Part shown: piece by piece, positions 1-8,302 of the stretch | How positions within the stretch are numbered: the first letter of the stretch is position 1 | Layout of the letters: each line of letters starts with the position of its first letter | Source of the DNA: Rouxiella sp. WC2420 | GTDB lineage: Bacteria > Pseudomonadota > Gammaproteobacteria > Enterobacterales > Enterobacteriaceae | DNA length: 64,000 bases | NCBI RefSeq assembly: GCF_041200025.1 | Contig: NZ_CP165628.1 | Span: 1,054,001 to 1,118,000 of the forward strand | Direction: 5' to 3' | Notes under the pieces: generated by a model | Database searches by the model: none | Told to the model about the DNA's origin: nothing | The model's input: the letters and a program-made list of their open reading frames with translations, nothing else | Translations under genes and position numbers: made by a program

Positions 1-2
1 CC

Positions 3-503
3 GATGAGTTTCTTGAATATATTCGCGGTGGCGAGCTGGTCATCCACAATGCCAACTTTGATATTGGCTTTATGGACTACGAATTCGGCATGCTGGGACG
101 CAACATTCCCAAAACCGAAACCTTCTGCAAGATAACCGACAGCCTGTTTATGGCGCGCAAGCTGTTTCCCGGCAAGCGCAACAGCCTCGATGCGCTCAGT
201 GACCGTTATCTAATCGACAACAGCAAGCGAACCCTGCACGGCGCATTGCTTGACTCCGAAATCCTCGCCGAAGTCTATCTGATGATGACCGGTGGGCAGA
301 CGCTAATGAAGTTCTCCCACGAGGGCGAGCAGAATACCGGTGCCGATGGTCTTGATATTCAACCCATTATGCGTCCTGCATCGGGTTTACGGGTGCTGCT
401 GGCCAGCGACGAAGAATTGGTCGCGCATGAATCGCGTCTCGATTTGGTGCAGAAGAAAGGCGGCAGCTGTTTATGGCGTCCTGCGCCACCGGCAACTGAA
501 TAA
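3..503 (+). CDS. dnaQ: DNA polymerase III epsilon subunit (3'-5' proofreading exonuclease), 5' end outside window
   Basis: The open frame runs in from the window edge and ends at 503, giving the C-terminal ~166 residues. The protein is the proofreading exonuclease of the replicative polymerase core, held between the alpha and theta subunits. The visible part has the Exo II segment (HNANFDIGFMDYEF) and the Exo III segment (SKRTLHGALLDSEILAEVY) with its catalytic His and Asp. It ends in the conserved KKGGSCLW tail that precedes or forms the alpha-binding region. The translation follows E. coli DnaQ closely over its whole visible length. The tRNA-Asp gene follows 151 bp downstream, as in E. coli and relatives. 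Only the N-terminus is missing because of the cut. Confidence 0.97.
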   Translation, partial: DEFLEYIRGGELVIHNANFDIGFMDYEFGMLGRNIPKTETFCKITDSLFMARKLFPGKRNSLDALSDRYLIDNSKRTLHGALLDSEILAEVYLMMTGGQTLMKFSHEGEQNTGADGLDIQPIMRPASGLRVLLASDEELVAHESRLDLVQKKGGSCLWRPAPPATE

Positions 504-654
504 AATTAATGGCTTTTTGGCGGTTATATCACCGTGATGACGAAATACTAGGCGAATGAATTTTTTTGGCAGAAAAAGCATTGACGGAATCACTGACCAA
601 CCGTAATATTCGCCTCGTTCCAGTGACATGGAGCGGCAGTAGCAGTAAGAAAGT

Positions 655-731
655 GGAGCGGTAGTTCAGTTGGTTAGAATACCTGCCTGTCACGCAGGGG
701 GTCGCGGGTTCGAGCCCCGTCCGTTCCGCCA
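655..731 (+). tRNA. tRNA-Asp (anticodon GTC)
   Basis: A 77-nt cloverleaf with a 7-bp acceptor stem (GGAGCGG with CCGTTCC, one G-U pair), discriminator G728 and encoded CCA at 729-731. The anticodon arm is CCTGC-CTGTCAC-GCAGG, with GTC at 689-691. The T arm contains the GGTTCGAGCCC type sequence. The position directly after dnaQ matches aspV of E. coli. Confidence 0.98.
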
Positions 732-738
732 CATTCAG

Positions 739-779
739 AAGCCCTGATTCAGCAATGAATCAGGGCTTCGCTGTTTCTA
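739..779 (+). terminator. Intrinsic terminator after tRNA-Asp
   Basis: A perfect 13-bp stem (739-751 with 756-768) closes a GCAA tetraloop and is followed by a short T-rich stretch (cgctgtttcta). It lies 8 bp past the tRNA CCA end, so it most likely terminates the tRNA transcript. Confidence 0.8.
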
Positions 780-791
780 AACCGGCCTAAA

Positions 792-2297
792 CTATTCTTT
801 GCCCAGTTCGGCTTTTACATAACCCATTGAAGTACTGGCCGCGCGATCGTGACGGGCAATAAAGCGATAGAAACCGCCCGACAAGAATGCCCCGATAAAC
901 CAGCTAAAGTTCGCCACCTGATGCAGGCTCGGCGTAAAGCTAATGACCAGCCCAATCAATACCGCCGGGATAAGTGAACCGATTGCTTTCGGGTTGAAGC
1001 CATTGCGATACCAGTAACGACCAGCAGGCGTGGCGTTGAACAGCGCATCCACGTCAAGATGACCGCGTTTGATTAAGTAGTAATCTGCCAGCAAAATCCC
1101 AAACAGTGGCCCGATAAAGGCGCCCAGCACGTCCAGCGTGTAGTGGATGAGCTCTGGCGATTGGAACAGGTTCCACGGAGTCAGCAATACAGAGCCGACA
1201 GCGGCAATCATCCCGCCGGTACGGAAACTGATTTTCTGCGGTGAACAGTTGGAGAAATCGAACGCGGGTGACACGAAGTTGGCAACAATATTAATGCCGA
1301 TAGTGGCAATAATCATAGTCAGCAGGCCGAGTGCGACAGCAACGCTGTTACCCACGCGGCTGACAGTTTCAATCGGGTCGGTGATCATGGTGCCAAACAG
1401 CGATTGAGTTCCAGAAACAATCACTACAGTGACGATCGAAAACAGCAGGAAGTTAAACGGCAGGCCCCAGCGGTTACCACGGCGAATTTCGCTCATGTTT
1501 TTACCGTAACGCGAGAAGTCACCAAAGTTGAGTAGCGGGCCAGAGAAGTAAGACACTACCAGCGCGGTTGCTGTGATCATTTCCCAGGTTTGCTGGCCAA
1601 CGCTCAGTGATTTACTGGCCAGGGTAAAGGAGATATTGCTCAGACCGGTTTTGTACACAATCCAACCTGCCAGCATCAGCATCACCACATAAACCGCTGG
1701 ACCGGCGACGTCGATAAAGCGCTTGATGGCGCTCATGCCATGCCAGAAAACCATCGCCTGCAGCACCCACATCACGCCAAAACAAATCCAGCCCAATGCA
1801 GAAAGACCTAGCCAATGCGGTAGAGTCAGCGGATTAAGCGCCGGGAAGAATTTCAGTAGTACCAGCATCAGCGCGCTTGCTGCCAGATAAGTTTGGATAC
1901 CGTACCAGGCAAACGCGATCAGCCCACGAATCACCGCCGGAATATTGGCCCCGAACACGCCAAACGCCTGACGACAAATAACCGCGTAGGGAACGCCCGC
2001 TTGCTGGCTTGGTCTGGCCACCAGGTTGGCACACAGCTGCACGATACAAATCCCGCACAGCAGGCAAATCAGCACCTGCCAGCTTGCCAGCCCGAGAGTA
2101 AAGAAGCTTGCGGCAACCACGTATCCGCCCATGCTGTGTACGTCTGACATCCAGAATGAAAATATGTTGTACCAGCTCCAATTCTGATCGCGAGTTGGCG
2201 CCAGATCGTCGTTGCATAGCCTTGGGCTATAGTGCGGTTTGATGATACCAGCACTTAATTCCGGGGCTGCCGCAGAGGTGTTTCCCTTGTTTGGCAT
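792..2297 (-). CDS. hpxC: NCS1-family allantoin/hydantoin-type permease (HpxC-like)
   Basis: A 501-residue membrane protein of the nucleobase:cation symporter-1 family (Mhp1, PucI, AllP relatives), expected to import allantoin across the inner membrane. The start at 2297 is chosen over an ATG 24 codons upstream because AGGAG lies 7-8 nt before it and family proteins begin near this point. The conserved NCS1 N-terminal stretch is visible (NWSWYNIFSFWMSDVHSMGG), followed by about twelve hydrophobic segments. It is divergent from hpxS-hpxA-hpxB, the arrangement described for the Klebsiella pneumoniae hpxC / hpxSAB genes, which supports allantoin as substrate. The substrate is inferred from family and context; other hydantoins or purines are possible. 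Confidence 0.85.
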   Translation of the reverse strand: MPNKGNTSAAAPELSAGIIKPHYSPRLCNDDLAPTRDQNWSWYNIFSFWMSDVHSMGGYVVAASFFTLGLASWQVLICLLCGICIVQLCANLVARPSQQAGVPYAVICRQAFGVFGANIPAVIRGLIAFAWYGIQTYLAASALMLVLLKFFPALNPLTLPHWLGLSALGWICFGVMWVLQAMVFWHGMSAIKRFIDVAGPAVYVVMLMLAGWIVYKTGLSNISFTLASKSLSVGQQTWEMITATALVVSYFSGPLLNFGDFSRYGKNMSEIRRGNRWGLPFNFLLFSIVTVVIVSGTQSLFGTMITDPIETVSRVGNSVAVALGLLTMIIATIGINIVANFVSPAFDFSNCSPQKISFRTGGMIAAVGSVLLTPWNLFQSPELIHYTLDVLGAFIGPLFGILLADYYLIKRGHLDVDALFNATPAGRYWYRNGFNPKAIGSLIPAVLIGLVISFTPSLHQVANFSWFIGAFLSGGFYRFIARHDRAASTSMGYVKAELGKE

Positions 2298-2381
2298 AAA
2301 TCGTGCTCCTGTCATAACAACATTTGAAAGAAGAGAGGCCGGTGTCCGGCAATCCAAAAAATTAACCATTCAAATGTTCAT

Positions 2382-2399
2382 TGCAGGAATTAGGCCAAA
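2382..2399 (-). promoter_or_regulatory. Candidate sigma-54 promoter for hpxC
   Basis: Read on the minus strand, TTGGCCTAATTCCTGCAA has the GG-N10-GC spacing of -24/-12 promoters, with GG at 2396-2395 and GC at 2384-2383. The -12 block is good (TGCAA) and the -24 block partial (TTGGC). It is about 86 bp before the hpxC start. The match is weaker than those before hpxF and hpxW. Confidence 0.4.
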
Positions 2400-2408
2400 T
2401 CTCATTTT

Positions 2409-2463
2409 TTGTATACAAAAAAAGAATTTCATGTATACGATAAGTTATATGTTCGGTATACGG
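2409..2463. promoter_or_regulatory. Three phased GTATAC sites, probable HpxS operators
   Basis: GTATAC occurs at 2411-2416, 2433-2438 and 2456-2461, spaced 22 and 23 bp, about two helical turns. The first is embedded in the palindrome TTTTTTGTATACAAAAAA. They lie in the divergent hpxC/hpxS control region just before hpxS. GntR/FCD regulators usually bind short palindromes with a central TA step, so autoregulation by HpxS is the simplest reading. A fourth GTATAC is at 3242-3247 inside the start of hpxA. Confidence 0.6.
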
Positions 2464-2473
2464 AGTAGTGACG

Positions 2474-3214
2474 ATGACCAGCTGGAATGGCCTGAATACG
2501 GCTTACTTTACTGAGGATAAGGACGACCACATTTACAACGCATTGGTAAAATCGATCGTTGAACATAAACTTTTACCGGGCAACAAACTGCCTGAAGAAG
2601 CGTTGGCTGAAGCGTTTTCCGTGAGTCGTACCGGGATCCGTCGCGTGCTACAACGCCTTGCCGCAGTGCAGCTGGTGACACTTTTGCCCAAACGTGGTGC
2701 GCACGTCACGGTTCCTGATGCAGAAGAATCACGCAGCGTCTTTACTACACGCAAGATTTTAGAGTGCGCCAACATGAGCGAAGTTGTTGCGCACTGCCAG
2801 TCAACACATCTGGCAGCCATGAAGAAGATCGTGAGTGAAGAGAAGAAAGCCCACGAAGATCGCGACGGTACAGCGGCGATCCGCCTTTCGGCCGCTTTTC
2901 ATGTGCAGTTACAGGCGATTTCGGGCAATAAAGTGTTAACCGAGACTGTTTCCCAGCTGACGTTGCGATCCTCGCTTGCGATCGCCGCCTGGGGCGCTCC
3001 GTGGCAGCAGGGATGTCGTTGCCACGATCACGACGATCTTTTAGATCTGCTTAAAAAACGTGATGCTCCGGCGCTCGCGGATAAAATGGCCCGCCATTTT
3101 GACAATATCGTTGCCAGCCTGCGTTTTGAGAACAACGAAGGCCCGACACCCGACTTTACGCAGATGTTTTCCAGCATTGCGATGCCGCAGACCCACGATA
3201 AGGAAGTGCAGTAA
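2474..3214 (+). CDS. hpxS: GntR-family (FCD subfamily) transcriptional regulator, HpxS-like
   Basis: A 246-residue regulator with an N-terminal winged helix-turn-helix (about residues 15-80; LPEEALAEAFSVSRTGIRRVLQRL) and a C-terminal all-helical FCD ligand domain. The ATG at 2474 is preferred to an in-frame GTG at 2468 because GGAG at 2462-2465 is 8 nt from the ATG but only 2 nt from the GTG. It is the first gene of a run with hpxA (1-base overlap) and hpxB, and is divergent from hpxC. In K. pneumoniae HpxS is a repressor of this operon; the same role is inferred here from identical gene order and the phased GTATAC sites upstream. Confidence 0.87.
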   Translation: MTSWNGLNTAYFTEDKDDHIYNALVKSIVEHKLLPGNKLPEEALAEAFSVSRTGIRRVLQRLAAVQLVTLLPKRGAHVTVPDAEESRSVFTTRKILECANMSEVVAHCQSTHLAAMKKIVSEEKKAHEDRDGTAAIRLSAAFHVQLQAISGNKVLTETVSQLTLRSSLAIAAWGAPWQQGCRCHDHDDLLDLLKKRDAPALADKMARHFDNIVASLRFENNEGPTPDFTQMFSSIAMPQTHDKEVQ

Positions 3215-3969
3215 TGGCCGAATCCTTCCCCCGTTCGCTGTGTATACAATTAATCAATCCTAATACCAGTATTGGTATGACCGAAGTGATGGCTGCAACC
3301 GCGCGTCAGGTTGCTGCGCCGGGAACTGAAATCCTCGCTGTATGCCCAGAAGAGGGCGCGCCCTCGATTGAGGGGCATTTTGATGAGGCGATTGCAGCGA
3401 TTGGCGTTCTACAGCAGGTCAAGGCAGGGCGCGAAGCGGGCGTTGACGGGCACATTATTGCCTGTTTTGGCGATCCTGGATTGTTCGCCGCGCGTGAAAT
3501 TGCCCGAGCACCGGTGGTGGGCATTGCCGAAGCTGCGATGCACATGGCGACACTCGTGGCGACGCGTTTTTCTGTGGTTACAACTTTGCCACGCACTCTG
3601 GTGATTGCCCGTCATCTTTTGCATCAATACGGTTTTGAGCGTCACTGTGCAGCCCTTCATGCGATTGATCTTCCAGTATTATCTTTGGATGATGGCAGCG
3701 GAATCGCACAGCAGAAAGTCCGTGACCAATGTATTAAAGCTAAACAACATGATGGCAGCGGAGCAATTGTTCTTGGCTGCGGTGGCATGGCCGATTTGGC
3801 GCAAGAGCTGACCCTGGAACTGGGTATTCCGGTGATCGACGGCGTGAGTGCTGCAGTGCGCCTGATTGAATCCCTGCATGCTCTGCGTCTGACCACCAGT
3901 AAATTTGGTGACCTCGATTATCCGATTTCCAAACCCCTTTCCGGGCGCTTTAAAGGTCTGAATAACTGA
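3214..3969 (+). CDS. hpxA: Allantoin racemase (Asp/Glu/hydantoin racemase family)
   Basis: A 251-residue cytoplasmic enzyme of the Asp/Glu/hydantoin racemase family that interconverts R- and S-allantoin so that the whole pool can be hydrolysed. The two expected catalytic cysteines are present in their usual settings: Cys84 in IIACFGDPGL and Cys189 in VLGCGGMA. The N-terminal INPNTS motif is typical of hydantoin/allantoin racemases. Its ATG overlaps the hpxS stop (TAATG), indicating coupled translation. It is followed by the allantoinase gene, matching the hpxSAB order. The family also contains maleate isomerases, but the context makes allantoin the likely substrate. Confidence 0.88.
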   Translation: MAESFPRSLCIQLINPNTSIGMTEVMAATARQVAAPGTEILAVCPEEGAPSIEGHFDEAIAAIGVLQQVKAGREAGVDGHIIACFGDPGLFAAREIARAPVVGIAEAAMHMATLVATRFSVVTTLPRTLVIARHLLHQYGFERHCAALHAIDLPVLSLDDGSGIAQQKVRDQCIKAKQHDGSGAIVLGCGGMADLAQELTLELGIPVIDGVSAAVRLIESLHALRLTTSKFGDLDYPISKPLSGRFKGLNN

Positions 3970-4028
3970 TTGGCAGACCCTATAAAGCCATTTAAGACCC
4001 TAATAACTGGCAACAAGCAGAGAATCTT

Positions 4029-4970
4029 ATGTCTGATATTGATTACAGTTTCACCCAGGATTACCCACGCGATTTGATTGGCTATGCTGGCCGTCCTCCT
4101 CACGCCCAATGGCCGAACGATGCGCGCATTGCCGTGCAGTTTGTGCTTAATTATGAAGAGGGTGGCGAAAATAATGTTCTGCACGGCGATGCCGGTTCCG
4201 AGCAGTTTCTTTCCGATATTATTGGTGCCGCGAGTTTCCCGGACCGCCATATGTCGATGGATTCTTTGTATGAATACGGTTCTCGTGCCGGTTTCTGGCG
4301 TATCCATCAAGAGTTTCAAAAACGAGGTCTGCCGTTAACGGTGTTTGGCGTGGCGATGGCGCTGGCGCGTAATCCTGAAGTGGTAGAAGCGATTAAGCAG
4401 GCGGATTACGACGTAGTAAGCCACGGCTGGCGCTGGATTCACTATCAAGATATGAGTCAGCAGCAAGAAGTCGAGCATATGCAGAAAGCCGTGGCAATTC
4501 TGGGCGATCTGTTTGGCAAAAAACCGCTGGGCTGGTACACCGGTCGCGATAGTCCAAACACTCGCAAGCTGGTGGCCGAGCACGGTAGTTTTCAATATGA
4601 CAGCGATTATTATGGCGATGATCTGCCGTTCTGGACGCCGGTAAAGCTGGATTCCGGCGAAATCCGCCAGCACCTTGTTATCCCTTATACTCTTGAAACC
4701 AACGACATGCGCTTCGCCTCGCCGCAGGGTTTCAATACCGGTGAGCAGTTTTATACTTATCTGAAAGACAGTTTTGACGTGCTTTACGCCGAAGGGGAAA
4801 CCTCGCCAAAAATGATGTCAATCGGCATGCATTGCCGCATTTTGGGCCGACCGGGGCGTTTTCGTGCCTTGCAGCGTTTCCTGGATTACGTTGAATCACA
4901 TGACCGAGTGTGGGTCTGTAAACGCCAGGAAATCGCCGATCACTGGGTTAAGCATCATCCGGTGAAGTAA
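4029..4970 (+). CDS. hpxB: PuuE-type allantoinase (polysaccharide-deacetylase fold)
   Basis: A 313-residue enzyme of the PuuE group, a NodB/polysaccharide-deacetylase-like family that hydrolyses allantoin to allantoate and is unrelated to the metal amidohydrolase AllB. Recognisable family segments are the N-terminal DYPRDLIGYAGRPPHAQWP, FVLNYEEGGE, VVSHGWRWIHYQD and GWYTGRDSPNTRKL, at full family length. It follows hpxA by 59 bp on the same strand and completes the allantoin to allantoate block. Its product would be used by the allantoate amidohydrolase at 19.9-21.2 kb, so the pathway is split into two clusters separated by the beta-glucoside PTS operon. Confidence 0.9.
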   Translation: MSDIDYSFTQDYPRDLIGYAGRPPHAQWPNDARIAVQFVLNYEEGGENNVLHGDAGSEQFLSDIIGAASFPDRHMSMDSLYEYGSRAGFWRIHQEFQKRGLPLTVFGVAMALARNPEVVEAIKQADYDVVSHGWRWIHYQDMSQQQEVEHMQKAVAILGDLFGKKPLGWYTGRDSPNTRKLVAEHGSFQYDSDYYGDDLPFWTPVKLDSGEIRQHLVIPYTLETNDMRFASPQGFNTGEQFYTYLKDSFDVLYAEGETSPKMMSIGMHCRILGRPGRFRALQRFLDYVESHDRVWVCKRQEIADHWVKHHPVK

Positions 4971-4998
4971 ATCATCCCGATCCTCCAAAGCTAAACAC

Positions 4999-5048
4999 GC
5001 TCTGCTTATTTTAATAGCCTTTTCAATGAAGGGCTGGATAGGCAGAGC
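4999..5048 (+). terminator. Nested stem-loop downstream of hpxB
   Basis: GCTCTGC (4999-5005) pairs with GCAGAGC (5042-5048), and inside it AGCC..TTTTC pairs with GAAGGGCT around a short loop. There is no T-run directly after it. It may be a processing or termination structure between hpxB and the PchB-like gene. Confidence 0.3.
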
Positions 5049-5143
5049 CGTAGGCCTCGCTTTTGCCCTTCGATTTAATACTAGATTTAACCCGAATTGC
5101 CTGTAATCTAACGAACTCATGTACTAGCTATGGAGATCATTAA

Positions 5144-5440
5144 GTGGAGTTTTCGTCAATTCAGGATGTCAGAAATCAGATCGACCAACTTGATAATGAA
5201 CTGGTCAGACTGATCGCCCAGCGCGGAAAATGTGTTAAGGCCGCTGCGGCGTTTAAAACCGACCACGCTGACGTGCGCGCGCCCGATCGCGTTCAGCAGG
5301 TGCTCGATAAAGTGTGTATCAAAGCCGCCGATGAAGGATTGCCCGAAGAAATTATTGAGAAAGTTTACCGCACAATGATCGGCGCATTTATTGATTATGA
5401 GCTCGAACAGCATCAGAAGCTGAGGCGAGAGCAAGCCTGA
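5144..5440 (+). CDS. PchB-like chorismate mutase / isochorismate-pyruvate lyase family protein
   Basis: A 98-residue all-helical AroQ-class protein. The sequence pattern is closest to PchB: an N-terminal I-D-x-x-D-x-x-L-V helix, LIAQRGKCVKAAAAFK with the loop Lys at about residue 38, then APDRVQQVL and a final helix VYRTMIGAFIDYELEQ. Such proteins either rearrange chorismate to prephenate or split isochorismate to salicylate and pyruvate, and sequence alone does not decide between them. The start is GTG at 5144 with GGAG 8 nt upstream. It stands alone behind the allantoinase, with no salicylate or siderophore gene beside it. Its link to purine catabolism is unexplained. Confidence 0.8.
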   Translation: MEFSSIQDVRNQIDQLDNELVRLIAQRGKCVKAAAAFKTDHADVRAPDRVQQVLDKVCIKAADEGLPEEIIEKVYRTMIGAFIDYELEQHQKLRREQA

Positions 5441-5447
5441 TGCTTTA

Positions 5448-5477
5448 CAGGCCGAGTGTTTATAAGCTCTCGGCCTG
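5448..5477. terminator. Bidirectional stem-loop between convergent genes
   Basis: CAGGCCGAG (5448-5456) pairs perfectly with CTCGGCCTG (5469-5477) around a 12-nt loop. It lies in the 45-bp gap between the PchB-like gene and the convergent EIIC gene, the right place for a shared terminator, though T-runs are poor on both sides. Confidence 0.5.
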
Positions 5478-5485
5478 CAATCACT

Positions 5486-6856
5486 TTACCCTACCGTGAC
5501 TTTGCCATTCACTTCGGCCTGAGCCTGAGCCGCCTGAGTGGAAATGTGCTGCTGCTCTTCGCGATATTTCTGTTTGTCCCATACGCGGAAGAACGGGTAG
5601 TAAATTACCATCGAGATAGCCAGATTCACCACCTGAATAACCGTGCCGGAAATATGCCCGCCGGTTGCCAGATAGCCGCTGATGAAAATCGGCGTAGTAA
5701 ACGGTAAAGCAATGCCCACTGGCGGCGTGACCAAGCCGGTCGCCATCGCGGTGTAGGTGACGATCACCAGCACCACCGGCGTAAGGATAAACGGCAGGAA
5801 GAAATACGGGTTCATTACCAGCGGAATACCAAACACCATCGGTTCACTGATATTAAACAGGCAGCCCGGTGCAGCGATGCGCCCCAGCTGTTTCATCTGC
5901 GCACTGCGACTGCGGATCAGCATAAAAATCACTAATCCCAACAGTGCCCCGGTTCCTCCCGGCGCTATCCATAAATCATAAAATTGCTGGGTAATAATGT
6001 GCGGAATCGGCTGGTTATTTTGAAACGCAGTCAGGTTCTCGGACATATTCGACAGCCAAATCGGCTGGATAAATACCAGCACGATGGCATCTCCGTGCAA
6101 CCCCAGCGTCCATAGCAGCCCGATGAGAACTACCGAGAAAATCATGCCCGGCAGAGTGCCGCCAATGTGATGCATCGGAATGCCGATAATCGTGGCGATC
6201 ATGGTATTAATATCGCCGAACGGCGTGGCCTCGACAATCAGCCTCAGCGCCAGCACTACCGCTAATACGCAAAAGCCCGGCACCAGACTGAGAAACGATT
6301 TTGCCACTGCAGGCGGAACACCCTCGGGCATAGTGATCACCAGGTCTCGATTGTGTACAAAACGGTAGATCTCGGTGGAAAGCAGCGCAATGAGAATTGC
6401 CACAAACAGGCCCTGACTGCCGATAAAATTCATGGGCAGTACGCCTTTCACCATCATGGCTTCTGCGCCAACCACTGGAGCAAATAAAGTATGCTGTGGA
6501 ATGGTCAGCAGAAAGGCCACCAGGGATACAGCGCCTGTACTTAATGGGTCCAGCCCGCGATACTTTTCTGCCAGCCGATAGGCAATACCGAAGCTGGAGA
6601 TAATTGCCATAATATCGTAGGTGGCTTTAACAGGATAAAGCAGCTTATCGCGCCATGCTGCCCCGAATAAATCCCCCATGAAATTGGCATAGCTAGGGAA
6701 GGGGAGATAGGCAAAAATAAGAAAGAACGATCCAATCAGCATAAACGGCATGTTAAGAATAATACCATCGCGAACGGATAATATATGTTTCTGTCCGGCT
6801 ATTTTTAATGCAGCCGGTAATACGTAACGCTCTATTAGTGTATTTATATTAGCCAT
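5486..6856 (-). CDS. PTS EIIC component, lactose/cellobiose (beta-glucoside) family
   Basis: A 456-residue membrane transporter of the Lac family of PTS enzyme IIC (ChbC/CelB type), which moves and helps phosphorylate cellobiose-like sugars. It starts with the family N-terminus (LPAALKIAGQKHILSVRDGIILNMP split over the first 30 residues) and contains the NISEPMVFGIPLVMNP segment that forms part of the sugar site. About ten hydrophobic segments are visible. It is the last gene of an EIIB-EIIA-GH4-EIIC unit on the minus strand, 143 bp behind the GH4 gene. It was not given a chb symbol because the gene order and regulator differ from E. coli chbBCARFG. Confidence 0.92.
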   Translation of the reverse strand: MANINTLIERYVLPAALKIAGQKHILSVRDGIILNMPFMLIGSFFLIFAYLPFPSYANFMGDLFGAAWRDKLLYPVKATYDIMAIISSFGIAYRLAEKYRGLDPLSTGAVSLVAFLLTIPQHTLFAPVVGAEAMMVKGVLPMNFIGSQGLFVAILIALLSTEIYRFVHNRDLVITMPEGVPPAVAKSFLSLVPGFCVLAVVLALRLIVEATPFGDINTMIATIIGIPMHHIGGTLPGMIFSVVLIGLLWTLGLHGDAIVLVFIQPIWLSNMSENLTAFQNNQPIPHIITQQFYDLWIAPGGTGALLGLVIFMLIRSRSAQMKQLGRIAAPGCLFNISEPMVFGIPLVMNPYFFLPFILTPVVLVIVTYTAMATGLVTPPVGIALPFTTPIFISGYLATGGHISGTVIQVVNLAISMVIYYPFFRVWDKQKYREEQQHISTQAAQAQAEVNGKVTVG

Positions 6857-6999
6857 AGTCCCCCCTTTCTTTTATCTTTATATTTCAATCCGCAGATTGG
6901 TAGGTTTCTTGTCTTCACCTCAGCTAATTAGTAGAGTCAGCCGTTGAGTAGCCATGTAGTGACCGCCTTTCTGCGAATCGAAATATTTTGGTAAAAGTA

Positions 7000-8301
7000 T
7001 TAATTAAACTGCGGTAAGTAACGACGATTAAGTGTGAGTACTTCTTCAAGCATTTCTTCTGCAATATTGGCATTGCCAATTAATGGATTAGTAACCAGCG
7101 CCAATATTGCACTTTTCCTGCAGCCTTTTACGGCGGCTTCAATAGTCAGGCGTTCAAAATCCTTTATCTGCTGAGTTAGTCCATTCATAGCCAACGGCAG
7201 AGGACCAAATGACAAAGGGTGAGCGCCCTGTGCATCAATAACACAGTTAGTTTCAACAACCGCATCAAAAGGAAGTCCTGCAATTGCCCCCTTATTTTGC
7301 GTATTGACCACTAACACTTTACCGGAATTACCGTGAATGGCGCGGATCAGTTCGACGGCTACTTCGGAATAAAAAGCCCCACCGCGAAAATTAAGCTGTT
7401 CGGGTTTTTCAGCCAAATTGGGATCGGCATACAGTTTAAACAGCTCGGCTTCCACCTTCATCACCTGCTCGGCGCGAGTGCCGCGCTCGGCAGCCACTGT
7501 AAACTCCTCGGCCAGCATCGCCTCGGTCTGATAAAAATAGCGATGATAAGGGCAAGGGATTGCGCCCAGCGCGCGCAGGAAAGCCGGTGGCCAGGGAGTA
7601 TCTTTAATGTTGTTCATAGTTAGCGTTTCACCGTTGCACAGTCGCTCAATCACCGACTCGGTGACATCTTCTCCGCGCAAAGTCACCTGATGCACCCACA
7701 CCATATGGTTGAGTCCGGCAAAACGTAGCTCGACATCTTCATAAGCCGCCTTGAGCATATTGGCGACCATGTGATGCATGTTCACTGGCACGTTACAAAG
7801 CCCGATGATTTTAGCCTTGCTATGGCGGCTAACGGCTTCGGTAACAATGCCCGCAGGGTTGGTAAAGTTTATAATCCAGGCATTTGGCGCAAACTTTTCC
7901 ACCGCGTCGGCGATATCCAGCATCACCGGTATAGTGCGCAGCGCCTTGGCAAAGCCGCCGACGCCGGTGGTTTCCTGACCCAACATGTTGAATTTAAGAC
8001 CTAGCCGTTCATCCGCTGCGCGGGCGGCGAGCTGTCCGACGCGCAGTTGAGTCAAAACAAAGCTGGCACCGCTTATCGCCTCCTCCAGTGAAAAATGCAC
8101 TGTAACTTTGACTTGCTCAAGTCCGTTGCGAGTAAACATTCGCCGTGTCAGGTCGGCAATAATTTGCACCTTTTCTCGTCCGGCTTCTACGTCAACCAGT
8201 GCGAGTTCGCTTAAGCCGATTTCACCGTGATGCTGAATAAGTCCATCGACAAGTTCGGGCGTATAGCTGCTGCCACCGCCGATAACGGTTATCTTGGTCA
8301 T
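7000..8301 (-). CDS. 6-phospho-beta-glucosidase, glycoside hydrolase family 4
   Basis: A GH4 enzyme of 433 residues that hydrolyses the 6-phospho-beta-glucosides delivered by the PTS, using NAD and a divalent metal. The N-terminal Rossmann motif (TVIGGGSSYTPELVDGL) and the metal/NAD region (GLCNVPVNMHH with its conserved Cys, then GLNHMVW) are visible. The start at 8301 is chosen over an upstream in-frame ATG because AGGA lies about 8 nt before it and the protein then begins directly with the NAD-binding strand. Only one base separates it from the EIIA stop codon, so translation is probably coupled. Close families are ChbF/CelF and LicH. Confidence 0.93.
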   Translation of the reverse strand: MTKITVIGGGSSYTPELVDGLIQHHGEIGLSELALVDVEAGREKVQIIADLTRRMFTRNGLEQVKVTVHFSLEEAISGASFVLTQLRVGQLAARAADERLGLKFNMLGQETTGVGGFAKALRTIPVMLDIADAVEKFAPNAWIINFTNPAGIVTEAVSRHSKAKIIGLCNVPVNMHHMVANMLKAAYEDVELRFAGLNHMVWVHQVTLRGEDVTESVIERLCNGETLTMNNIKDTPWPPAFLRALGAIPCPYHRYFYQTEAMLAEEFTVAAERGTRAEQVMKVEAELFKLYADPNLAEKPEQLNFRGGAFYSEVAVELIRAIHGNSGKVLVVNTQNKGAIAGLPFDAVVETNCVIDAQGAHPLSFGPLPLAMNGLTQQIKDFERLTIEAAVKGCRKSAILALVTNPLIGNANIAEEMLEEVLTLNRRYLPQFN

Positions 8302-8302
8302 C

